A DNA stretch of 64,000 nt. It comes from Semisulcospira habei. Lineage: Eukaryota > Mollusca > Gastropoda > Semisulcospiridae. Shown here one piece after another: positions 33,746-45,000 of the stretch; position 1 is the first letter of the stretch, and the number at the start of each line of letters is the position of its first letter. A program made the translations under genes and the position numbers. Location: positions 157,791,559 through 157,855,558 of the forward strand of contig BTPG01000004.1 of assembly GCA_036245525.1 (NCBI GenBank), read 5' to 3'. The notes beneath the pieces were generated by a model. It made no database searches and was not told where the DNA came from. It saw nothing but the letters and a program-made list of their open reading frames with translations.

Positions 33746-34328
33746 GAGAGACGCGCGCGAGAGAGAGTATGACGTCATTTTTAGAGTATTATTTCAGTGT
33801 GGTGTGGTGACGGAGTTGCCTCTTTTACGTCACCGCCACTGTCTGACTTTCTCTAGAAGTAAAGTTTTTTTGTGTGTGTGTGTGTGTTTTAATTCTTTTC
33901 TGACAAGAATTAATTTTTATTAAAATAGTTGAAAGGGTACAAAGGTGGCTAACGAACTCATCCAATGTCTTTCTCCAAACTATGCAAAAGTTCAAGTATA
34001 TAATATGACAAAAATTACGGAGTTGACACTAGTCTGGGTCAACCGACTTCCTATTAATGGTTGTTTATGTCTTTAATGAGACATTCAATTACAATAAGCT
34101 CGGAGGCTCTCTTAGCCACCCACTTCAGTGGCGGATCCGGGGGGGTGGGGGGGGGGGGGACATGTATGTGCGTATGTTTGTGTGTGCATATGTATGTAAA
34201 CAAGAGAATCTCCGATAATATTCTTGCATTACGTCAGTAGACGGATAGACCAGGCTCAATGAACGGTGGTACAACTAGGTGCTGGGCTGTTTTAGCAGCA
34301 CCCTTGAACTTTCATTTTTCTGCTGCAG

Positions 34329-34495
34329 GTATTCATGGTGAGCACATGGAGAGCGGCGAGGATGGCGTATACGACATCTCGAACAGGAGGCTCCTGGGGC
34401 TTACAGAGTACGAGGCCATTATGGAAATGAAAAAGGGTGTGGAGGCCGTTATTGCAGAGGAGAAGAGACTCTGGAGTTCCAAGAAAAGCCAGTAG
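34329..34495 (+). CDS. Phosphagen kinase (arginine-kinase type), last exon
   Basis: The exon opens after 'ctgctgcag' with the last two bases of a Gly codon (phase 1), matching the donor at 22,187. It encodes the C-terminal flexible-loop and closing helix: 'GEHMESGEDGVYDISNRRLL', 'GLTEYEAIMEM', ending '...AEEKRLWSSKKSQ' and TAG at 34,493. The pattern 'RG..GEH.E...GVYDISN..R.GLTE' is the family's conserved segment that folds over the substrates. There are no frame breaks. With the exons at 20,333 and 22,006 it gives the last ~170 residues of a protein usually about 350-360 long, or of the second domain of a two-domain molluscan enzyme. No clear AATAAA signal is seen just after the stop. Confidence 0.92.
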
Positions 34496-35381
34496 TGTTT
34501 GCTTTGGTCATTATTTCCCTTGCGTCATTGCTTGTAATATACTCGTTGAAAACCTTCGCAGGATTTTAACATTTTTTTTTACATTCGAGACACGTCTCGA
34601 ATGTGTAAATCTACGTTTCCATAAGCACGAATCATACGACAGCGATTGGAACCCGACGCGGCAAAGCAATTTTGTTCAACATTTGTGGAGCACGCGTTTC
34701 CGTATAAAACGTGCGACATCCGAATACCAGCTTTGTGGGAACCAATGATATGACGCAAAAATCACAATGGCGCGAGAGCGTGCGAAAAATGACAAAATTT
34801 ACGTCATACTTTCGGTCCGAACACATTCAACATCCGAAAAAAAAAGTTGCTCGCTTGCGGGGTGAACAAAATATCGCGTCGTGTTCGTTCTGCCGTGGGA
34901 TGAGTGCGAAATTCCGTACAGCATCGGACAAACAGGAACACATAATCACGAACTGTTCTGTCTCGGACCAGCTTGGGATTCTGATCGGATTCCTGCCTAT
35001 GGAAACGCTAGCTTAATACATTAGGACATACTAAATGGTTGCTTCTCCTTTGTTCCCAATGCTGATGAAACTTGGAACTTTCTTCAAAGTTACGCACACA
35101 GTAGGCAAAAAGTCATCCGGCTGACGTTGGCTTGAGCAGTGTGACTGCATGTGCGTGCCAACTAACACCGACAGTAGGCCTGAGGAACTGTTGCTGACCG
35201 GGTTCTTGGGAAACAAGAGGCTGCGGCTGTTGAACTTAGGGAAAACTAACAACGTCTTGCTTACGAAACACGAAAATGGACATGGGCAAAGAAACTGTTC
35301 TTTTTTACTCATCCTATTTGGTGCTTCAGGTGGTCTACGTTGACCCATTTAGCCCCGTCTCCCTACAGCAGAAGACGGATC
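34496..35381. other. Sequence downstream of the kinase stop, no gene recognised
   Basis: Likely 3' untranslated region and intergenic DNA. A short perfect hairpin, 'acattcgagac' and 'gtctcgaatgt' with a 2-base loop, lies at 34,581-34,604. CpGs are frequent from 34,640 to 34,900. An open frame at 34,711-35,016 has a possible CxxC...HxxxC pattern but no family I recognise. Confidence 0.4.
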
Positions 35382-35469
35382 GACCATGATAATTCAAGAG
35401 TAGTGTCAGATTAGCTTGGCGCCATCAGGCGCCAAGCTAATCATACACTACCCTTGAATTATCATGGTC
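35382..35469. repeat. 88-bp near-perfect palindrome (42-bp arms, 4-base loop)
   Basis: The left arm starting 'gaccatgataattcaa' and ending 'gcttggcgcc' is the reverse complement of the right arm except for about three positions. The loop is 'atca'. It could be a tiny foldback transposon or encode a small hairpin RNA. Confidence 0.8.
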
Positions 35470-35828
35470 AATCAGTCTCGTGCAATTGGCACTTGGTTAT
35501 AAGTGACACTTCTCAAATACTTCCTCGAGGTTAAATGGGTTAAATATTATTTAGCACAGTTAACGTCAAAGAAGCCAGGTAAAAATGTTGTATCAATGTT
35601 TTCGGTTGACCCTTTTTTGGTCGATGGACACGAATTGCATCTCTGAAAGCTCAGTGGAGCGTTTCTGTGTGAGAATCGCAGATATGATCGAACCAGCACG
35701 AAGCATATGTCCTTATGAGCCCCAGCCACATGCGAGGAGGGCCCTAAGGATCTAAGCCTCTTGCAGATGGGTGGTTTTTCAGTGATCCCCGGCAGCCAAA
35801 GGGTTTGACCGGGCATTACCATGTTGCA

Positions 35829-35866
<38 letters not shown>
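35829..35866. repeat. Poly-T run, about 37 T
   Basis: Single-base run; true length is uncertain in any assembly. Confidence 0.9.
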
Positions 35867-35869
<3 letters not shown>

Positions 35870-35978
35870 TACACTTGTCCCCCTTGTGTGAACCAAACTG
35901 TAGCATTACTTACTCTGTTGTTGAGAATACAATACCACTGACAACACAGTCGATGAGCACATTTATATGCTGTTCTCT

Positions 35979-36086
<108 letters not shown>

Positions 36087-36089
36087 AGT

Positions 36090-37279
36090 ACGTGAGTGTA
36101 CACGTCTGTTCTTTGCGTAACGGGATCATGTCGACACATCATTCCATCGTGAACCCCGGTCCGTTTGTAAACTGACATGCTGCAAGGGTTGCCTCTTGTG
36201 TGGTCCCCAATTAGCAAAACGTCTTCGGGCTCACGACGGCTACAGCACGGCTGTGCGCGGGCCAACTACGGCCGTCGTGGGTCCGAGAAGCTTTGCTTAC
36301 TGGGCCTATACTTTCTCATAGGAATAGTATATATTAATAGTGAATATTGTGAGCCTGCCCACAAAACTAGGAATGCCTACTACACTTATTTAGAACTGTA
36401 GGCTAGCTGATATTGCAGAGCTTGGCTGTTCAATTATGCAAACAAGTACCCAACGGAGAAAGAAATTATAGGTGCAGAAAGCATTACCAGAACGATGATA
36501 ATACTAAAGAAACTGTCATTTGGGCCCCTGAATGTTTTTTGATTATTCTTTATTTAATATTTTATTTTATCTCTAAACTGAGAGTTTGACTGACGAACAA
36601 ATGTTATGGGATGAGGCTGCATTTAGTGTGACGGTGTACAATCAAAACCTGCGTGCGCAGATCAGTCTCAGTTTGACTGCTCGGTGCAAAAATGGCTGGT
36701 CTTTCCAAATACGTGGCTGTTTGTGACCCTTCACTCATGCACTTGGTTCTAAGGATGCCGAGACAACGAGTGAGACTCTACTATCTTGTCAAAACACAAA
36801 AATACGCCGCATACTTACAAACTGTCAACAGTAATAACGAGGGTTAGAAGAGCTTGTGCAGGGTAGGCATTGTGTCAGTCTAGTAAAGGGCTGGGGCCCT
36901 AGGGAACATAAAGAAGTCATTCCAAAAGCGTCATGAATTTGAAATCACAGTGCATGTGCGTGCTTTGCCGACCTTAAGCACACAGATTGTAGAAACACAA
37001 TGTGCGTCAGCCGGCACTGAACGGGTTCAAGTTCATCCTGTAGAGGACAGCACTTTGACGGTTTTGATAAATTTATTACCTTCGTACCTGCTTGCACTTA
37101 ACCCATTAAATCCACCGTGAGGTGGAAGATGGTACCAGGACAGCTTGCCGCCTGTAGGCACATTGCAAGGGAGTCAACCTGCAACCTATCCGTAGATCCT
37201 CCAGCTAAGTTAGAGGTCATGTCCCTTTGCATGATAACGAGACTACACTAGATTACGCAATATTATAAAGTTTCTTACA

Positions 37280-37280
<1 letters not shown>
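36090..37280. other. No gene recognised
   Basis: A GC-rich patch at 36,225-36,290 has short complementary segments ('cacgacggc' and 'gccgtcgtg'), which may belong to an unidentified repeat. The rest shows no coding signal. Confidence 0.4.

Positions 37281-37330
<50 letters not shown>
37279..37330. repeat. (ATT)n microsatellite
   Basis: About 16 ATT units just upstream of the 5'-truncated LINE at 37,350. Confidence 0.9.
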
Positions 37331-38273
37331 CGTTTATTTACTTATGTATCGACGAGTACACGGACGTGGTTACAGACTATACTAAATTGTGTGAGGACAT
37401 CTGCATACCTCCCAGGACTGTCACAAAATATCATAACGACAAGCCTTGGTTCAGTAAAACTTATGGACAGACTGAATGCAAAACAGGAAGCCTTCGCCTC
37501 CAATGACAATGAACAGTATAAAAAAGCTAAATATGAGGTACAGAAGTGTATTAAGGCATCAAAAAGTCAATACCGACAGAAACTGGAAAGCAACCTGATT
37601 ACGAACAATTCTAGAGATATGTGGCAAGGCATACAGAAAATCACAAACTACAAACAAGCATCAAAACGCGCAGACACTCACAACCCCACACTGGCAAACG
37701 ACCTAAACGTGTTTTACGGTCGTTTTGACAGGCAAAATAACCACCCCGTTTCTGTGCCACCCCCGCTTAGTTCCGATAATGATTTTCTTGTAGTGTGTGA
37801 AACGGACGTGAGGCGGCTTCTCAGTCGTTTGAATGTGCGTAAGGCAGCAGGCCCTGATGGAATTTCCCCTGGCCTTTTGCGTTACTGTGCCGACCAGCTC
37901 TCGGGCATTCTCACAGTCATATTTAACTGGTCATTATAGGCATGCAAGGTTCCACACTGTCTCAAAAATTCCACTATTATCCCCGTACCAAAAAAAGCAA
38001 CCATTAACGACTACAGGCCTGCGGCTGATTCTGCACCACATCAAGTCTGTCATGCCCCCCTCCCTCGATCCTTATCAGTTTGCTTACCGCGCGAACCGAT
38101 CAGTAGAGGACGCTGTGTCGCTAGGACTGCACTATATTCTGCAGCATCTGGAGAAGCCAAATGCGTGTGTTAGGCTGCTTTTTGTTGATTACAGCAGCGC
38201 ATTCAACACTATCATACCGTACAAACTGCATAAAAAGCTGCTGCACCTTGGCTTCGCACAGTCCATCTGTAAC

Positions 38274-38826
38274 CTAAGTTCCGGAGAAAGACATGGGTTA
38301 TATAAGAGACCTGATGCATCTTATTTGAAGATGCAAATGATCGTCTTATTCTATACCTGCGTATTTCTCTGTGGGCTGGCGATTGGGTGCCTGATAGGCG
38401 GGGGCAGGGGATCTAACTGTTCTCCAGCGCTGAGTAATTCCCCTTGGTTTGTTGTACAATTCTGCCAGCGCTAGCCTCACCTATCTGGTTTGTAAGTATC
38501 TCAGTATAACTCGAGGCAAATTTGTATCGTTACATTGTTGTGTAATGTTCTGTGCATCTACTGTGGGAATACAGGGTATTTACCCGACCACATATAGTAA
38601 TGCACCTTCGTGTTTGTGTATGTATGTTTCCCCTGCCTATTTCCTAAGTTCCGGAGAAAGACATGGGTTATATAAGAGACCTGATGCATCTTATTTGAAG
38701 ATGCAAATGATCGTCTTATTCTATACCTGCGTATTTCTCTGTGGGCTGGCGATTGGGTGCCTGATAGGCGGGGGCAGGGGATCTAACTGTTGTCCAGCGC
38801 TGAGTAATTCCCCTTGGTTTGTTGTA
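38274..38826. mobile_element. Small terminal-direct-repeat element (183-187-183 bp) with ~10-bp TSD
   Basis: Two direct repeats, 38,274-38,456 and 38,644-38,826, are identical except for one base (tctccag versus tgtccag), and flank a 187-bp unique core. 'catctgtaac' occurs at 38,264-38,273 and 38,827-38,836 immediately outside, and the LINE reading frame continues across it, so this is a clean insertion. Each repeat has a TATA-like 'gggttatataagag'. There is no coding capacity. It could be a miniature LTR element (TRIM), a one-and-a-half-mer of a 370-bp retroposed unit (retrozyme-like), or a Penelope-associated pLTR product. The lack of TG...CA ends and the TSD length of 8-10 argue against an ordinary LTR element. 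Confidence 0.8.
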
Positions 38827-39689
38827 CATCTGTAACTGGGTTCTAGATTTCTTGTTAAACAGACCTCAGATTGTCAAGATCGGTTCGTGACGTCAGAACT
38901 GTGTTCAGCCGTGTCAGTTCCTTACTCCTGGTCAATGTGGACATGTATCCCAGTCTTTGCCCTTGAGTACGGGAGCTCCCCAAAGATGTGTTTTATCCCC
39001 ATTGTTGTATTCTCTTTTTACGCACGACTGTGTATCCCACTATGATAGCACACGCATAGTGAAATCTGCTGACGATACGACAGTCAAGGGTTTTGTACAT
39101 AACAATGACGAGAGTGCATATCGGGATGAGGTAGGCATGTTAGTAGGCTGGTGTTCTGACAACAACCTGAATTTGCATGTTGGTAAGACAAAGGAAATGA
39201 TAATCGATTTCAGGAAAAAGAAAAATGACCCCCCCCCCCCCCCCTTTCCCTTAACCATCCAAAGAAACGATATTGAAATTGTTGAAACGTTCAAGTTCCT
39301 GGGTACTCTTATCTCGCACGATCTGAAGTGGGAGAAGAATATTGAACAGCTAGTAAAGAAAGCCCAGCAGCGCCTGTTTTTTCTTCGGCGGTTGAAGTCT
39401 TTTGGCGTCAGTCAGCAGATCATGGTGCAGTTTTACCGCGCCGCCATTGACAGCATTCTTACCTTCTCAATGACGGTGTGGTATGGCAGCGCAACCGACG
39501 AAGCCCGCAAGAAACTAAATAGGGTGATCAAAACAGCATCTCATAATTTATTGTTGGAAGCGATCTCCTCTCGCTGGAATCTCTGTACCACGCACGCACC
39601 ATCAAGAGAGCGAGCTCCTTCATACATGACGAGCACCATCCTGCACATAGCCTATTCGAGCCCTTGCCATCTGGCTCACGCTTTAGATA

Positions 39690-40713
39690 CAATACAATAC
39701 AATACAACTTTATTGTCTGTTCGAGTCAAGGCACGACAGAAATTTGCCTTTCGGCTCGTCATGAAACAACAATATAAGACATTAACAAACGCTACAACAA
39801 CATATCATGAAAAATTATCATTGCAGCAATCTATCACAAGCAATCTGTAACAAGATGGGAGGTAATGTTAAGTAGATCATACTTATCGCGGCGTTATAAA
39901 CGAGAGTTAAAAATCGAGACAGCAGTTGGAATAAAAGACTGCTTAAATACATTCTTTTTGGCAAGTGGCATGTTGAAACGTCTGCCTGATGGTAGCATTT
40001 GAAACTGATCAGATAGTGGGTGACGAGAATCATTGACAATGCTAGCAGCTATCCTTCGGACAGCTCTATGGTACAGATCATCTACTGCATACTGCCCTAG
40101 GCCAATGATCTTCTCAGCTGTTCTGACGATACATGACAGTCTGCCCCTGTTTTTCATACTGAGGTTGCCATACCAAGCAGTGATGTTAAAAGTCAGTATG
40201 CTTTCGATCAGGATTCTATAAACGGATTCTAAAACCCTGGAACTGACATCAAAACTTCTCAGTTTCCTAAGAAGGTACAGACGCTGGTTTGTTTTTTTCA
40301 CAATCAGATCGGTGTTTCCAGTAAAAGACAGCCCACTATCAACGACTGTGCCAAGGTATTTAAATTCAGTGACCACCTCTACAGGTTGATTATTAATTGA
40401 GACAGGTACAAAAATGTCATCAACTTTCCTGTCATCAATGACGAGTTCCTTGGTTTTCTGTACATTTATTTCCAGAAAACTGTCTTTGCACCATGACTCT
40501 AATACTGCTATCTATGCAAAGTACTCAGCCAGACTGTCTTCTTTTTGGAGTAGGCGTACAAGGGCCATGTCGTCTGAGAACTTTAAGAGACGAGACGTGG
40601 TAGTGTGACAACGCATATGGTCTGTGTATATAGAAAACAATGTCGGAGAGAGGACACAACCTCGAGGGCAGCCTGAATTTAGTACCATTTGGTCAGACAC
40701 ACTGCCGTGTACA
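39690..40713 (-). mobile_element. 5'-truncated LINE inserted antisense in another LINE, 8-bp TSD
   Basis: On the - strand, 'GCPRGCVLSPTLFSIY', 'KFSDDMALVRLL' (YADD equivalent), 'FKYLGTVVDSGL', 'RLYLLRKLRSFDV' and 'MLPSGRRFNMPLAKKN' give the C-terminal half of an RT related to, but distinct from, the LINE it interrupts. The 3' end is at the left with a (TATTG)n tail ('gttgtattgtattgtattgt' on the - strand). 'tttagata' at 39,682-39,689 and 40,714-40,721 flanks the insertion. A frame break around 40,377-40,512 makes it inactive. Confidence 0.87.
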
Positions 40714-40900
40714 TTTAGATATAGATAGATCAAGGCCAAAACCACTCGTTTTCAGAAGAGCTTTTATCCCTTGGCTGTTCAGGCCCTGTCTAATGTGGCT
40801 GTGATATGATTTATTCAGCAGATTGTCTCAAAGTCCCTTTAGAATTACCTACAGCCTATCTTAGTTGTTTTTATATGCTCTATTAAACCTCTTCTTAAAC

Positions 40901-42007
<1,107 letters not shown>

Positions 42008-45000
42008 TCATTGCAGGTAGGCAGAATTAAATACTAAGTGTTGGTCAAGAGGAAGGAGTCCAGCTGCCTCAAGCCTTGCCTCAGTGAGTAGAGATGAGCT
42101 AGGAATAATTAGTTTGGCTGCTCTATTGTATAGCGAATTTATTTTCTTGAACTGGACCTCGCTGCAGCCATCCCAAACTGTTGAGGCATAATCAATGTGG
42201 GGCTTGATGTATCCATTGAAAAATAGTTTACGCGTGTTCAGATTAATGACCGCTTTCAGTTTAGATAGTAAAAATATATTTTTTGGAAATTGTCTTTCCG
42301 ATGTGTATGAGATGAGGCTGCCAACTAAGTTGGTTATCCACAATTACCCCTAGTAAACGGTGCTGCCGTACTTGCTCTATGGGGACAGCTTCAAATGAAA
42401 GGTTTAGAGGCGCGGGTTGCAGCTGATGTTTCTGACGTGTTGTGACTAGCATGCTTTTTGTTTTAGTTGGATTGACTATCATTCTATTTCTACTGCACCA
42501 TTCAGAGACTTCTTGTAGGCTCTGCTGGAGGCTGTTGGTTATGTCAGCTACAGTTTTACGGGATGCATGTAGCGTTGAATCGTCAGCAAACATGTCACAC
42601 TCAGCACTAGCACATGTGATGTGTAGTGGTAAATCATTAATAAATATACAGAATAACAATGCGCCCAGAACCGAACCCTGAGGAACACCAAGCTCTACCT
42701 TACCCTCTGTGGAATAGTTGCCATTTACATAGACAGCTTGAGTTCTCGCAGAAAGATAAGATTTAAAGAATGAAAGGGCTGACGAGCTATTGTTGTTGAA
42801 ATAAACATTAAGTTTCCTCAGCATGATTTCATGATTTATCAGATCGTTTGCTTTTTTCAGGTCCACAAATACCGTGCCAGTCATTTTGTTATTGTTGATG
42901 TTATCTAGGCACAGAGAGCGCTGATGGGCTGGGAACCTCTTGGGCCAAGAATTATCACAGCAGCCTTTAGAACCAAGAAAAAGCTCAAGCTGAACGTCAT
43001 CCAGTGTTATGCGCCCACTAATGACAGTGACGAGGAAGAGAAACAAGACTTCTACGACCGACTCCAGAGTGCCTTGGACAAATGTGCGGAGCGAGACATC
43101 ACCATCGACATGGGCGATTTTAATGCCAAAATAGGGGAGGACAACACCAGATACGAAGAGGTGATGGGGAGACAGGGACTAGGCTCAGAGATGAGTGAGA
43201 ACGGGGAAAGGTTTGTAGACTGTTGTGCTCTAAACCGACTTGTCATTGGAGGCAGCATCTTCCCACACAGAAGAATACACAAAGCAACTTGGGTCTCACC
43301 TGACCATACAACAGAGAACCGAATAGACCATATCTGCATTAGCAATAAATGTAGAAGATCCCTTCAAGATGTTCGAGTGAGGAGGGGAGCAGATGTTGCC
43401 TCCGACCACCATCTGCTTACCTTAAGAACGAAGCTCAAGTTAAAGAAAAGCCGCACAGAGACGACAAGAAGACAGCGCTATAATGTAGGCCTCCTGAGAG
43501 AAACTGGAGTTAGAGAAGAGTTCAAACTGGTGCTATCCGACCGGTTTCAAGCGCTACAGGAGCTAGTAAATAAAGAGGAGGCGGTCACCACAGAGCAGCA
43601 GTGGAAGGCAGTTAGAGAGGCGCTGAACTCAACCTGCAAAGACACTGTAGGGTTCAGGAAACACCATCACAAGGACTGGCTGTCGGCACAGACCTTGAAG
43701 AAAATAGAAGTGAGGAAGCAGAAGAAAGCAGTTGTCAACAACAGTCGCACGAGAGCAGCCAAAGTAAGGGCACAGGGGGAATACTCGGAAGCCAACCGCG
43801 AGGTGAAGAGGAGTATCAGGGCAGACAAGAGGGCCTACACAGACAGCCTGGCAGCAGAGGCAGAAAAGGCAGCAGGCAGTGGCAACATGAAACAGCTCTA
43901 CGACATTACCAGAAGATTGTCAGGCAAGTATGGCCATACAGAAAGATCAGTAAAAGACAAAGAAGGCAAACCTATTGCAGACAGAGCAGACCAACTCGAC
44001 AGATGGGCCGAGTATTTTGAAGAGTTACTGAACAGACCTAGCCCACCCGACCCCCCAGACATCCAGCTGGCTGAGACCGACCTACCCATCAGCTGTGACA
44101 GACCCAGCCGGGAAGAGATCAGAAGAGCAGTGGCATTTTTGAAGAACGGCAAAGCAGCAGGCCCAGATGGCATCCCAGCGGAGTCTGAAAGCAGACCTAG
44201 AGACAACAGTGGAGATGTTGTACCCACTGTTTGGAAAGATCTGGGAAGAGGAGGTGATGCCGGCTGACTGGAAGGAGGGGTACCTAATCAAGCTTCCCAA
44301 GAAAGGCGACCTCAGCAAGTGTTCCAACTACAGAGGAATCACCTTGCTGTCAGTACCAGGAAAGGTCTTCAACAGGATCATCCTGGAGAGAATGAAGAGC
44401 TCCGTTGACCCCCAGCTGAGAGACCAGCAAGCAGGATTCAGGAAGAACCGATCATGTACAGACCAGATCGCCACTCTCCGCATCATCGTGGAACAGTATC
44501 TGGAGTGGAGCTCCCCGCTGTACGTCAACTTTGTGGATTATGAGAAAGCATTTGACAGTGTGGATCGAGAGACTCATACGACACTACGGTGTACCCACAA
44601 AGCTCGTCCGCCTGATCAAGAGCAGCTAGGATGGCATGACATGTCGCGTGATCCACGAAGGGCAGGTCACCAGGGAGCTCCAGGTCAGAACTGGTGTCAG
44701 GCAGGGGTGTATGCTGTTTCCGTTCCTCTTCCTACTGGCCATAGACTGGGTCATGAAGATGACCACACAGCACAGACGAAGTGGAATACAGAGGACACTG
44801 TGGACACAGCTTGACGACCTCGATTTTGTAGACGACTTGGCATTACTGTCCCACACTCATCAACAAATGCAGGACAAGACCACGAGGCTTGCTGACATCT
44901 CGTCCCAAGTGGGCCTCACCATTCACAAACAGAAAACAAAGACAATGAGGCTGAAAGCAACCACGGAAGAACCAGTCTTGCTTGCTGGCACACCGTTGGA

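Larger units (their letters stand above)
37350..40900 (+). pseudogene. LINE, endonuclease-linker and RT, interrupted by two nested insertions
   Basis: The element starts inside the linker before the RT ('YHNDKPWFS' near 37,430, then after a frame change 'AKYEVQKCIKASKSQYRQKL' and 'NNSRDMWQGIQKITNYKQAS'). RT blocks follow: 'RKAAGPDGISPGLLRYCADQ', 'YQFAYRANRSVEDAVSLGLH' and 'LLFVDYSSAFNTIIPYKL'. At 38,274-38,826 a terminal-repeat element interrupts it. The RT resumes with 'APQRCVLSPLLYSLF', 'SADDTTVKGF' (YADD equivalent, first Tyr/Phe changed to Ser) and 'FKFLGTLIS'. At 39,690-40,713 a - strand LINE is inserted; the original frame resumes with 'KTTRFQKSFYPLAVQALSNV' up to a stop near 40,805. 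Several other stops and shifts make it a pseudogene. The type is one often annotated as 'jockey-like'; clade not fixed. Confidence 0.85.

Noticed and set aside
34711..35016. Zinc-finger-like small gene downstream of the kinase
   Set aside because: One CxxC and a distant HxxxC in a short frame without family resemblance or splice context.
38274..38460. Hammerhead ribozyme in the terminal repeat ('cctgatg' + stem + 'caaa')
   Set aside because: The core deviates from CUGANGA...GAAA, and no suitable stem III or cleavage site follows; both strands of repeat and core were checked.
43052..44227. - strand frames opposite the RTE-like LINE
   Set aside because: They are antisense shadows of the + strand endonuclease and RT coding sequence.
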